A stretch of DNA of 64,000 bases from Rufibacter radiotolerans (GTDB taxonomy: Bacteria; Bacteroidota; Bacteroidia; Cytophagales; Hymenobacteraceae): NCBI RefSeq assembly GCF_001078055.1, contig NZ_CP010777.1, positions 4,555,001 through 4,619,000 on the forward strand, given 5' to 3'. Shown piece by piece: positions 16,721-24,957 of this stretch. Both the position numbers and the translations under genes were made by a program. Within the stretch, counting starts at the first letter, position 1. Each line of letters starts with the position of its first letter. The notes under the pieces were generated by a model that searched no databases, had not been told where the DNA came from, and saw nothing but the letters and a program-made list of their open reading frames with translations.

Positions 16721-17382
16721 CCGCCTCCTTTTAATTTTTGATATAACTGGTGCCGTGTAGCCAACTGGTTTTTAGCACGTTGCGACTTACCCACGGGGTG
16801 TGGATTACTTGTGTGGATAAATTGAAATAGTGATGATGGCCAGGTAGTTACGAGTGGATAAAGGCATGGCGGTAGAGGGCCGCGCCAAAAACGCAGAAAT
16901 TCTGGGGGGACGGGAAGGGTAAAAGTAAGCGTGCCTTTCGGCGGAAGAGTAGATGAAAATACAAGCTTCCTGCGCTAAAGTCAAGAGGGTCAGGTGATTT
17001 ATTTCTGCGGGTAAAGGAATGCGCCCGGTAGGAAGCGTATTGCCTGTTCTGCGGTGAAACTGTAGGCTTCTGGGAGTCGGCAGGATTCTACCCGTGGGGC
17101 TGGCGGTTTTAGAGAGGACAAGCTTGCTGGTGGAACAGTGTGCCATGGGTGAAAGGAAGGGCATTGATATAGCGTAAGAAGCTCCTTGGTGTTGCATTTG
17201 TAGGGCTGGTTGGAAAGGGGTTGGGGTCAATGGTTCTTGGTGGGTGGTCGGAAAACAATAAGAGGCGGGCAGGGGTTGCTTGTTGGGTAGGGAGAAGCAC
17301 TTGTGCCCAGGTGATTTTCTTCCGGCTGGTGGTCGTTCCTGGGTTAAGGAAAACTTTCTTTACTATCCTTTAAGAAACCAGG
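16721..17382. other. G-rich gene-free interval upstream of nrdB
   Basis: No convincing gene on either strand. Frames of 60-141 codons exist, but they have no start context, known motif or expected amino-acid composition. The left end has a cluster of DnaA-box-like 9-mers (16787-16861). Confidence 0.5.
16787..16861. promoter_or_regulatory. Cluster of DnaA-box-like 9-mers
   Basis: Within 75 bp: TTACCCACG (16787, plus), TGTGGATTA (16799), TGTGGATAA (16812, an exact reverse-strand TTATCCACA) and AGTGGATAA (16853). Only one is a perfect consensus box; the others have one or two mismatches. They could be a DnaA target or chance. Confidence 0.35.
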
Positions 17383-17412
17383 TTTGCTTACATGGAAGAA
17401 ACGCTATATTTG
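17383..17412 (+). promoter_or_regulatory. Bacteroidota promoter upstream of nrdB
   Basis: TTTG at 17383-17386, an 18-nt spacer, then TATATTTG at 17405-17412: an exact match to TTTG / TAnnTTTG. Transcription from about 17419 would give a ~240-nt leader to nrdB. A second TATATTTG without a -33 partner lies at 17535-17542. Confidence 0.65.
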
Positions 17413-17660
17413 AGGTTTCTAATTTTGATAAAAATATAAACTATTGTAAGTCAGCCGTTTATAATGTTAATAAGTCTGGGATAAAGTTTGTATAAATTCG
17501 GCTACCCGATTCAGGGGAACTACGTAATTGTGCCTATATTTGAATTCTCAAGACGGAGGAACGCAGGCCTAACGTCCGTTATTAGAGAGCATTTAAGTAG
17601 AGGGGTAGCTCCTGAAACTAATCATTCGCTTTCCAGTTTAGTCATACAATAAAAGAGTCT

Positions 17661-18620
17661 ATGGAGCCAATATTACAAGAGAACCCGAATCGCTTTGTTC
17701 TTTTCCCCATTCAAAACGATGCCGTGTGGCAAATGTATAAACAAGCGGAAGCTAGCTTCTGGACCGCTGAGGAAATTGACCTTACCCAAGACAATAAAGA
17801 CTGGGAAAAACTGAACGACGGCGAGCGCCATTTCATCAGCCACGTGCTGGCTTTCTTTGCCGCCTCAGACGGAATTGTAAACGAGAACCTGGCCATCAAC
17901 TTCATGCAGGAGGTGCAGATGCCAGAGGCGCGCTGCTTCTACGGGTTCCAGATCATGATGGAGAACATCCACTCAGAAACCTATTCGCTGCTGATTGACA
18001 ATTATATCAAAGATCCCAAAGAGAAAGACCGTCTGTTCAACGCGCTGGAGACTGTGCCCTGTGTGAAGAAAAAAGGCGAGTGGGCTTTGAAATGGATCAA
18101 CTCTGAGAACTTCACAGAGCGTTTAATTGCCTTCGCCGCTGTAGAAGGAATCTTCTTCTCAGGCTCTTTCTGCTCTATCTTCTGGATGAAGAAACGCGGG
18201 CTTATGCCGGGTCTTACCTTCTCCAATGAATTGATTTCCAGAGATGAAGGACTGCACTGTGATTTTGCCTGTCTGCTGTACTCCATGCTGCAGAACAAGT
18301 TGCCGGAGGAGCGCGTACACAGCATCATTCGTGACGCGGTGGCCATTGAGCAGGAGTTTGTGACCGATGCCCTCCCCGTAGACCTGATTGGGATGAACGC
18401 AAAACTGATGAACCAGTACATAGAGTTTGTGGCCGACCGCCTGCTGTTGTCTCTGGGCTGCAGCAAGATCTACAATTCCACCAATCCATTTGACTTCATG
18501 GAGCTGATCTCCCTGCAAGGTAAAACCAACTTCTTTGAGAAACGCGTGGCAGAGTACCAGAAATCGGGCGTGATGAGCGACCGTGACTCTAACGTGTTCT
18601 CCCTGGACGAAGACTTCTAA
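17661..18620 (+). CDS. nrdB: Class I ribonucleotide reductase, beta subunit
   Basis: 319 aa. It holds the di-iron ligands and radical Tyr: ENIHSETYS gives E101, H104 and Y108, AAVEGIFFSGSF gives a later Glu, and SRDEGLHCDFA gives Glu and His. The tyrosine is present, so a class I tyrosyl-radical enzyme is expected. The tail ends FSLDEDF, as in beta subunits that dock with alpha. It makes deoxyribonucleotides together with NrdA, whose gene follows after 586 nt of repeats. A promoter lies 250 nt upstream. The gene order beta then alpha is common in Bacteroidota. Confidence 0.96.
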   Translation: MEPILQENPNRFVLFPIQNDAVWQMYKQAEASFWTAEEIDLTQDNKDWEKLNDGERHFISHVLAFFAASDGIVNENLAINFMQEVQMPEARCFYGFQIMMENIHSETYSLLIDNYIKDPKEKDRLFNALETVPCVKKKGEWALKWINSENFTERLIAFAAVEGIFFSGSFCSIFWMKKRGLMPGLTFSNELISRDEGLHCDFACLLYSMLQNKLPEERVHSIIRDAVAIEQEFVTDALPVDLIGMNAKLMNQYIEFVADRLLLSLGCSKIYNSTNPFDFMELISLQGKTNFFEKRVAEYQKSGVMSDRDSNVFSLDEDF

Positions 18621-18645
18621 CCCACCCTCAGAAACGGCCCTAAAA

Positions 18646-18685
18646 GCGTTTTTGGGCTGTTTTTCAGAAAACATGCCTAAAACGC
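18646..18685. repeat. Interspersed palindrome
   Basis: GCGTTTTTGGGCTGTTTTTC then AGAAAACATGCCTAAAACGC, 25 nt after nrdB. It runs into CCCGGCAGCCGGCTGGG, which recurs after the copy at 19039. Confidence 0.75.
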
Positions 18686-18766
18686 CCGGCAGCCGGCTGG
18701 GTTTATGACAGAGAAGAAATCAAAGTCCTTTTGCTTCACTTTAATCTCTTCTCTTCTTATAACTTT

Positions 18767-18858
18767 TTGTCATCCTGAAAAAACCTTGTGGGCTAGCGGT
18801 AATTGCGGCTATTCTGGCGTTTTCTAGTTCGCCCACAAGATCTTTCCTAAGATGACAA
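18767..18858. repeat. TTGTCATCCTG-bounded inverted-repeat element, copy 2
   Basis: TTGTCATCCTGAAAAAACC and TTGTGGG at the left; CCCACAAGATCTTTCC and TAAGATGACAA at the right. Interior TCTAGTTCGCCCAC matches copy 3 in reverse. Confidence 0.8.
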
Positions 18859-18871
18859 TGAATAGTGGTCG

Positions 18872-18953
18872 CCCTGGCCTGTCCCCTGACAGGCCGGAAG
18901 GATAGCACTTCAGAATTTGCAAATGTGTTGTCTTGTCAGGGGACAAGCCAAGG
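18872..18953. repeat. Inverted repeat with CCTGTCCCCTGACA ends
   Basis: CCCTGGCCTGTCCCCTGACA matches, in reverse complement, TTGTCAGGGGACAAGCCAAG with three mismatches. Interior ~40 nt. Probably a miniature element. Confidence 0.6.
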
Positions 18954-19038
18954 GAAGGATTATCAGCACAACAGCATCATCCCCCTACCCCCTTCAAAGG
19001 GGGACGAACAAGTACCAGTCCCTTAAAACAAGCCCAGA

Positions 19039-19078
19039 CCTTTTTGGGCCTGTTTTCCAGAAATCAAGGCAAAAACAC
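19039..19078. repeat. Interspersed palindrome
   Basis: CCTTTTTGGGCCTGTTTTCC then AGAAATCAAGGCAAAAACAC. It is followed by CCCGGCAGCCGGCTGGG, the same 17 bases as after the copy at 18646. Confidence 0.65.
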
Positions 19079-19206
19079 CCGGCAGCCGGCTGGGAAGAAG
19101 CATCCAATCAAAGTTTAGATAAAAAAATACCGCCTGTTCCCTGGCAGGTGGTAAGTAAGCTATTCCGGATGGTCCCCGCCATCCTTCACCTATATAGTGT
19201 AAGCGT

Positions 19207-21588
19207 ATGTTAGTTGTAAAGAGAGACGGCCGCCGCGAGTCGGTCAAGTTTGATAAGATCACGGCCCGCATTGAGAAATTGTGCTACGGCCTGAACATGT
19301 CGTTTGTGAGCCCTATTGAGGTTGCCAAAAAGGTGATTGACGGTATCTATGATGGGGTGACCACCGTGGAGTTGGACAACCTGGCGGCAGAGACCGCCGC
19401 GTCTATGACCACCAAGCACCCAGATTACGCTATTCTGGCGGCGCGCATTGCCATCTCCAGCCTGCACAAGGTGACGCAGAAGTCGTTCTTCAACACCATG
19501 AAGCAGCTCTACACCTATGTAGACCCTAAGACTGGTGAGAACGCTTCTTTGATTGCCAAGGATGTTTTTGACATCATCAAGAAAAACGCGGCCGTGCTGG
19601 ACTCCAGCATTATCTATGACCGTGACTACAACTATGACTACTTCGGGTATAAGACCCTGGAGCGCTCGTACCTGTTGCGCGTGAATGGCAAAGCTGTGGA
19701 GCGTCCGCAGCACATGTTAATGCGTGTGGCCGTGGGTATTCACAAAGAAGACATTGAGTCTGCCATTGAGACCTACAACCTCATGTCTGAGAAGTGGTTC
19801 ACGCATGCTACGCCAACCCTTTTCAACGCCGGTACGCCCAAGCCGCAGCTGTCTAGCTGCTTCCTGCTCACCATGAAAGAGGACAGCATTCCGGGTATCT
19901 ATGACACCCTGAAGAACTGTGCTTTAATCTCGCAGAGCGCGGGAGGTATTGGTCTGGCAGCTCACAACATCCGGGCCACCGGGTCTTATATCAAAGGCAC
20001 CAACGGTACGTCTAACGGTCTGGTACCTATGCTCAAGGTATTCAATGACACGGCCCGTTACGTAGACCAGGGCGGTGGAAAGCGTAAAGGCGCCTTCGCG
20101 ATTTACCTGGAGCCGTGGCACGCCGATATCTTTGATTTCCTGGATTTGCGCAAGAACCATGGCAAGGAAGAAATGCGGACCCGTGACTTGTTCCTGGCCC
20201 TTTGGACGCCTGACTTGTTCATGAAGCGCGTAGAAGCCAACGGCGACTGGAGCCTTATGTGCCCGAACGAGTGCCCAGGCCTGTCTGACACCTGGGGCAA
20301 GGACTTTGAGCGCCTGTATGAGAAATACGAGAAGGAAGGCAAAGCCCGCAAAACCATCAAAGCGCAGGAATTGTGGTTCGCTATCTTAGAATCTCAGACC
20401 GAGACCGGAACGCCGTACATGCTGTTCAAGGACCACGCTAATGGCAAGTCTAACCAGCAGAACCTGGGTACCATCAAGAGCTCTAACCTTTGCACCGAGA
20501 TCATTGAGTACACCGATGCGGATGAGATTGCCGTGTGTAACCTGGCGTCTCTGGCCCTTCCGCGCTACATCAAGGAAGAAAAAGGCGTTAAGACCTTTGA
20601 CCATGACAAGCTGTACGAGGTAACCTATACCGTGACCAAGAACCTGAACAAGGTGATTGACATCAACTATTACCCGGTTCCCGAAGCCAAGAAGTCCAAC
20701 ATGCGCCATCGCCCCATCGGGTTAGGCGTGCAGGGTCTGGCAGATGCGTTCCTGCAACTGCGTATGCCGTTTGAGAGCGAAGAAGCCAGCCGTCTGAACA
20801 AAGAGATTTTTGAGACCATTTACTTTGCGGCCATGACGGCTTCTAAGGATCTGGCCAAGATCAACGGACCTTATGAGACCTTTGAGGGTTCGCCAATCAG
20901 CCGCGGTATCTTCCAGTTTGACATGTGGGGCGTAACGCCAGATAGCGGTCGCTGGGATTGGGAAGCGCTGCGCCAGGAAGTAGTAGAGCACGGCGTACGC
21001 AACTCACTGTTAGTGGCCCCAATGCCTACCGCTTCAACCTCGCAGATTCTGGGGAACAACGAAGGCTTTGAGCCTTACACCTCTAACATCTACGTGCGCC
21101 GCGTGTTGAGCGGTGAGTTCATGATTGTGAACAAGCACCTGTTGAATGACTTGATCGCGTTGGGTCTGTGGAATGACTCCATGAAGAACGCTATCATTTC
21201 GGCGAACGGATCTGTGCAGAACATCTCCAATATTCCGCAGAACATCAAAGACCTGTACAAGACGGTGTGGGAAATCAGTCAGCGGACCATCATTGACATG
21301 TCTGCCGACCGCGGCGCCTATATCTGCCAGAGCCAGAGCCTGAACCTGCACGTGTCTAACGTTAACTTCGGGAAACTGACCTCTATGCACTTCCACAGCT
21401 GGAAGCGCGGCCTGAAAACTGGTATGTACTACCTACGCACCAAAGCCGCCGCAGACGCCATCAAGTTCACCGTTGAGAAACAAGCCGCCGAAACGTTAGC
21501 GCCCATGTATAACGCAGTTGAGCAAAACCAAAGCGACATGGCCTGCAGCCTGGACAACCCAGATGCGTGTGAGGCGTGTGGTAGCTAA
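19207..21588 (+). CDS. nrdA: Class Ia ribonucleotide reductase, alpha subunit
   Basis: 793 aa. The N-terminal ~90 residues (VVKRDGRRESVKFDKITARIEK) form an ATP-cone allosteric domain. LSSCFLL carries the first redox Cys, SSNLCTEI the thiyl-radical Cys with the Asn and Glu neighbours, and CNLASL the second redox Cys. Two tyrosines near MPTASTSQILGNNEGFEPYTSNIY fit the radical path. The C-terminal CSLDNPDACEACGS holds the Cys pair that is re-reduced by thioredoxin. The domain order indicates class Ia. A strong terminator follows directly. Confidence 0.96.
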   Translation: MLVVKRDGRRESVKFDKITARIEKLCYGLNMSFVSPIEVAKKVIDGIYDGVTTVELDNLAAETAASMTTKHPDYAILAARIAISSLHKVTQKSFFNTMKQLYTYVDPKTGENASLIAKDVFDIIKKNAAVLDSSIIYDRDYNYDYFGYKTLERSYLLRVNGKAVERPQHMLMRVAVGIHKEDIESAIETYNLMSEKWFTHATPTLFNAGTPKPQLSSCFLLTMKEDSIPGIYDTLKNCALISQSAGGIGLAAHNIRATGSYIKGTNGTSNGLVPMLKVFNDTARYVDQGGGKRKGAFAIYLEPWHADIFDFLDLRKNHGKEEMRTRDLFLALWTPDLFMKRVEANGDWSLMCPNECPGLSDTWGKDFERLYEKYEKEGKARKTIKAQELWFAILESQTETGTPYMLFKDHANGKSNQQNLGTIKSSNLCTEIIEYTDADEIAVCNLASLALPRYIKEEKGVKTFDHDKLYEVTYTVTKNLNKVIDINYYPVPEAKKSNMRHRPIGLGVQGLADAFLQLRMPFESEEASRLNKEIFETIYFAAMTASKDLAKINGPYETFEGSPISRGIFQFDMWGVTPDSGRWDWEALRQEVVEHGVRNSLLVAPMPTASTSQILGNNEGFEPYTSNIYVRRVLSGEFMIVNKHLLNDLIALGLWNDSMKNAIISANGSVQNISNIPQNIKDLYKTVWEISQRTIIDMSADRGAYICQSQSLNLHVSNVNFGKLTSMHFHSWKRGLKTGMYYLRTKAAADAIKFTVEKQAAETLAPMYNAVEQNQSDMACSLDNPDACEACGS

Positions 21589-21616
21589 GTAGCTAGTTTA
21601 AATTAGATAAAGAAAA

Positions 21617-21645
21617 AGACGGCCACTAATTATAGTGGCCGTCTT
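21617..21645 (+). terminator. Intrinsic terminator of nrdA
   Basis: AAGACGGCCACTA and TAGTGGCCGTCTT form a perfect 13-bp stem, followed by AATTTAATA. The next gene's ATG is only 13 nt downstream. Confidence 0.85.
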
Positions 21646-21658
21646 AATTTAATAACAT

Positions 21659-23161
21659 ATGGAATTAGAAATACCTATTGCTAAACAAGCAGACGTTTTT
21701 AAGCAGCATTTAGATGATGAAAGAAATGAACGGGTAATTTTCTCGGGAATTTTTGGAATTGGAAAAAGCTACTTCTTAAATAAGTACTTTGAAGAGCGAA
21801 AAGGCGAATATATTACAATCAGCCTAAAGCCAATTAATTATTCAATATCAAACAATGATGACATATTCCGTCTTATCAAATATGACATTTTATATGAATT
21901 AATCTTTATACAAAATTTAGAGCTCATAGTTGAATCAGCATCCAGAAGCGTAGCTTATGGATATGCATTAAGTGAAAAGTTGCCAAGCTTGATAGAATCA
22001 TTTCTGCCTATTCTTCCTTTATTAAATAAAGAAACACCTGATGTTACCCCACTACTAAGCTTTATCAATAAACTAATTCCTTCTTTTAAAGATATTGAGG
22101 AAACTAGAAAAGATACAAACCTTAATCAAAAATTACTTGATTTTGTAAAAGAAGTCGAGCAGACGCGAGTAATTGAATCAGACTATATAACTACTTTTAT
22201 AGAAACTGCTCTTAATTCTTTGGCTTCTAATAATGAAGAACATAAGAAATTAAAAGTCTTGGTGATTGATGATTTAGATAGAATTGATCCTGAACATATC
22301 TTTAGACTATTCAATATTTTTAGTGCTCACCTCGATTATCAAAATACAACAAGTAATAAGTTTGGATTCGACAAAGTTGTATTTGTTTGCCATATACAAA
22401 ATATCAGAAATATTTTTGCGGCTAAATATGGTCTGAATGTTGATTTCAGCGGCTACATTGATAAATTCTTTAGCACAGAGATATTTTATTTTGATAATAA
22501 CGAAGAAGTCGCAACTGCAACAGGGAAAATCATTGAAAGTATTGACTTTGGTGATTTCAAATGGTTCTTTGAAAAACACTTGCTTAATACAAGAGAATTA
22601 GGCGTTTTAAACTTTCTTGTGCATGAATGTATAAATAGCGGCTCCTTAAGTATAAGAAGGATAAAGTCAATATATGGAGCAAGATTCAGATTCAAAGAAC
22701 GTAACTTGCCAATTCCAAGCTCGGATTCTATTCAGAATTGGCACATTCCAGCAATTATTTCATTAGAGGTTTTAGCCTGGATTGTTAGTGATATGGATTC
22801 ATTAGACAAGGCTTTCCAAAAGTTAATTCGTTTTGGTAAAAGTAGAGAACAAGGTTTCTCAAACGATTTGGTAACTAAGGAAAGAATAGCTGGATATTTT
22901 ATTCCTTTTCTAGGCCATAGAGAACATAAGTTTAATGTTACTAAAAATGGAGAAAACTACATTTTGTACAAATTAAGCTTGCCGAGTGGGAAAATAATTG
23001 AATATGAACTCTTAAAATATGGCGATAGAAGAGACCAGTTTTTTGGAAGTATTAAATCTTTTAATGGCGAAAGGAACACTAATCCCAACTCCTACATATA
23101 CGAAGTTATCTACGAAGCATTTAAAATGTTAACAGACACTGACTATGTCAGAACAAATTAA
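21659..23161 (+). CDS. KAP-like P-loop NTPase (AT-rich, probably acquired)
   Basis: 500 aa. Walker A is GIFGIGKS (residues 30-37) and Walker B KVLVIDDLDRI (~199-209). They are followed by FDKVVFVCHIQNIRNIFAAKYG and FSGYIDKFFSTEIFYF, which match the region after Walker B in KAP-family NTPases. No clear membrane helix lies between the motifs, unlike many KAP proteins. Composition is much more AT-rich than the nrd genes. ATG 21659 lies right behind the nrdA terminator with almost no leader and no clear promoter. KAP NTPases often occur in mobile and phage-defence settings; that role here is inference. Confidence 0.75.
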   Translation: MELEIPIAKQADVFKQHLDDERNERVIFSGIFGIGKSYFLNKYFEERKGEYITISLKPINYSISNNDDIFRLIKYDILYELIFIQNLELIVESASRSVAYGYALSEKLPSLIESFLPILPLLNKETPDVTPLLSFINKLIPSFKDIEETRKDTNLNQKLLDFVKEVEQTRVIESDYITTFIETALNSLASNNEEHKKLKVLVIDDLDRIDPEHIFRLFNIFSAHLDYQNTTSNKFGFDKVVFVCHIQNIRNIFAAKYGLNVDFSGYIDKFFSTEIFYFDNNEEVATATGKIIESIDFGDFKWFFEKHLLNTRELGVLNFLVHECINSGSLSIRRIKSIYGARFRFKERNLPIPSSDSIQNWHIPAIISLEVLAWIVSDMDSLDKAFQKLIRFGKSREQGFSNDLVTKERIAGYFIPFLGHREHKFNVTKNGENYILYKLSLPSGKIIEYELLKYGDRRDQFFGSIKSFNGERNTNPNSYIYEVIYEAFKMLTDTDYVRTN

Positions 23162-23172
23162 TATTTTCCACC

Positions 23173-23312
23173 CTTGTTGGTGTTCTCACCAACAAGCACT
23201 ATTCCGGTCCAACCGCGAAATCTCCTTTCAAGCCATTAAGCATTCATCGACAGCAGTCACAACTTCAGTAAGCTCAACTAACTAGAGTCTTGTTGGTGAG
23301 AACACCAACAAG
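23173..23312. repeat. 140-bp element with palindromic inverted ends
   Basis: CTTGTTGGTGTTCTCACC and AACAAG at the left (23173-23196) and the reverse-complement unit at the right (23289-23312). Each end is itself a 10-bp stem with a 4-base loop. No gene lies inside. A further copy of the end sequence lies at 24157-24180. Confidence 0.75.
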
Positions 23313-23360
23313 GGCGGGCGCTACTGCTGGCTTCCTGATATCACATAATATGCTGCTTCC

Positions 23361-23396
23361 GTTTTAAGCCCAAAATCCGAAAAACAGGCCGAAAGC
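23361..23396. repeat. Interspersed palindrome
   Basis: GTTTTAAGCCCAAAATCC then GAAAAACAGGCCGAAAGC. Part of a ~110-bp unit repeated at 24155-24272. Confidence 0.6.
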
Positions 23397-23409
23397 CTCC
23401 TCCTGCTAA

Positions 23410-24087
23410 TTACCCCACGGCCCCCGCAAGAGCAAGGAGTAATATAAGAACCGCTGGTACCAAACTTAAGAGCAAACCAAGCTTAGCAGCTTTTCTATCT
23501 TTTTCATACACAGTGGAATCTGGGCTAGCCTTGATCTTAGAAAGGGCTCGGGCGCTAAGAACAATTCCCGCCAAGGCAGTTAGAAGATAGACAACTATTA
23601 ACGCAGTTCCTCCAGATTGAACGGTAACAAGGCCAATCAAACCCAAAACCAACGACACGAAACCAAGGAAAATGCCTAAGGTAACAAGCGTATGAATGCC
23701 CTTGGTATTAGGTGTCTTCTCCTCCTTTGGTGCCATCTTTTGCGGCGAAACCTTTTTGCTCTGGGTGACTGAGGACACTGGGATGTCAAAGGATTGCATT
23801 GCTAATGGCCGGACAGCTTCTTCTTTGAGCCTGGGCTGAGAAGAGACTAAAGGCAAAGCAGGTGTGGCAGTAGAGGCCAGCAGTGGGTAGCTTTCTGGCA
23901 CGGCAACCGGCGTAGTTACCATTGCTGCAGGTTGTGCGGCTGTTACTGAATCTAACAGTGGCGTTGGAGGCTCTTGCTGAATCTTGGAAGAAGTGGCAAA
24001 AGAATAAAATGGCTTTTGCGTGGAGCAGGCAGAAAGAAGAAGTAAAATGGCTAAAATAGAAACCAGAGGAAGCCAACGGGAGGGCAT
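23410..24087 (-). CDS. Lipoprotein with C-terminal membrane helices, unknown function
   Basis: ATG 24087 gives MPSRWLPLVSILAILLLLSAC, a lipoprotein signal with the lipobox Cys at residue 21; ATG 24102 is an alternative five codons upstream. A Pro/Ala/Val-rich linker follows, then MAPKEEKTPNTK and two or three hydrophobic helices in the last ~100 residues. The helices and the small soluble domain resemble DUF4190-type membrane proteins. A lipoprotein followed by membrane helices is unusual and suggests inner-membrane location. Both flanks carry the ~110-bp duplicated unit. Confidence 0.6.
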   Translation of the reverse strand: MPSRWLPLVSILAILLLLSACSTQKPFYSFATSSKIQQEPPTPLLDSVTAAQPAAMVTTPVAVPESYPLLASTATPALPLVSSQPRLKEEAVRPLAMQSFDIPVSSVTQSKKVSPQKMAPKEEKTPNTKGIHTLVTLGIFLGFVSLVLGLIGLVTVQSGGTALIVVYLLTALAGIVLSARALSKIKASPDSTVYEKDRKAAKLGLLLSLVPAVLILLLALAGAVG

Positions 24088-24154
24088 TGATTGTAGAATC
24101 ATGTCAGCTAAAGTAGCTAAAAGCACTTGTTTCTCAACTAGGACTATCTCTTGA

Positions 24155-24272
24155 CCCTTGTTGGTGTTCTCATTAACAAGGGCCTTGGTTGCACGTTGCT
24201 GGCTTTCTGCATTACCCCCAATCAGCTGCTTACGTTTTAAGCCTAAAATCCAGTAAACGGGCCCGAAACGGC
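24155..24272. repeat. Second copy of ~110-bp unit, with palindrome
   Basis: CCCTTGTTGGTGTTCTCA, then GCTGGCTTTCTGC, GCTGCTTACGTTTTAAGCC and AAAACGGGCC-like sequence. The order and spacing match 23289-23396. The two units lie on opposite sides of the lipoprotein gene in the same orientation. Its last 40 nt (24232-24272) are a palindrome copy. Confidence 0.6.
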
Positions 24273-24314
24273 TTTTCACTGGAAGCCTCTAGTCAACAAG
24301 CCTTAAAAACAAAA

Positions 24315-24337
24315 GAGGAAGCCGCTACGGCTTCCTC
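24315..24337 (-). terminator. Terminator of the STAS-like gene
   Basis: GAGGAAGCCG CTA CGGCTTCCTC, followed on the minus strand by TTTTGTTTTT. Lies 36 nt after the stop of the minus-strand gene at 24373. Confidence 0.8.
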
Positions 24338-24372
24338 TTCCTATATATTTCTCTTTAGATGCTCTTTGCGGG

Positions 24373-24780
24373 CTATTCAACAGGCTGTAATACCCAGGCC
24401 AAGGCTTCGTCGCGGCTTTCAAATTCTTTGAGTGCCATGTCTCCTAACCCGTAGGCTCGTTTTAAAAGCTGTTCTACCGCCATTTTATTGAAGATGTCTT
24501 CAGAGACCACGGTGGCGTTTCTCCTGATGGAGCTGCCCTGGAGCGCAGGGAAGGCTACCTCGTAAAACCATTCCTGGTCGGCTTGCCTGATGGCTTTCAT
24601 TTTGCGGTTATCTGCCAGCCAGCGCACCGGCTGGTGTTCCTGTAGCATGCGTATGGCCATGGTAATAGCCTCTCTAAACTCATTGCTGCTTAGAAAGCCC
24701 CTGGTCTCAATAATGCCTAACTGATACTGGTCATCATAGGTGAGCGTGACCACTTCATTCTCAAAATAGGTAAGCGCCAT
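24373..24780 (-). CDS. STAS/SpoIIAA-like protein, paralogue 1
   Basis: 135 aa, no signal peptide or membrane helix. The central RWLADNRKMKAIRQADQEWFYEVAFPAL and the end SRDEALAWVLQPVE match the protein at 25489-25911 (RWLGDNRQMKAFSPEDEQWI, ALQWLLQDF). Together they look like a STAS/SpoIIAA-like fold; that family call is inference. No anti-sigma kinase lies nearby. It is terminated by the hairpin at 24315. The product may be cytoplasmic and regulatory. Confidence 0.65.
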   Translation of the reverse strand: MALTYFENEVVTLTYDDQYQLGIIETRGFLSSNEFREAITMAIRMLQEHQPVRWLADNRKMKAIRQADQEWFYEVAFPALQGSSIRRNATVVSEDIFNKMAVEQLLKRAYGLGDMALKEFESRDEALAWVLQPVE

Positions 24781-24957
24781 GCGGAAACAGGGTTGTAGTA
24801 CTCAAAAATACAGGTTTTGCTCAATGTAGGGAGAAACTTGTTAGAGATAACCCATAAAACATGCTTTTGTTCTGGGCAAGTAGTAGGTTTTAAGCCTAAT
24901 ACCCCCAAAAAAGGTGAATTATTTTCCATATTTGCAGAAATACACATTGCCTCTCCC

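Larger units (their letters stand above)
18621..19206. other. Repeat-packed gap between nrdB and nrdA
   Basis: Two interspersed palindromes (18646, 19039), a TTGTCATCCTG element (18767) and an inverted repeat (18872) nearly fill the interval. There is also a CCCCCTACCCCCTT / AAAGGGGG stem at 18982-19003. No coding frame is supported. Confidence 0.65.

Noticed and set aside
16805..17230. 141-codon frame on the minus strand in the gap before nrdB
   Set aside because: Ser/Pro/Arg-rich composition with no motif, signal or start context; it lies in a G-rich stretch where such frames arise by chance.
17535..17542. Second TATATTTG box upstream of nrdB as a full promoter
   Set aside because: No TTTG at the expected -33 spacing, so it is not called separately.
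23173..24180. CTTGTTGGTG palindromes as a CRISPR array
   Set aside because: Only three copies, irregular spacing (100 to 850 nt), different orientations and no spacers of even length; no cas genes.
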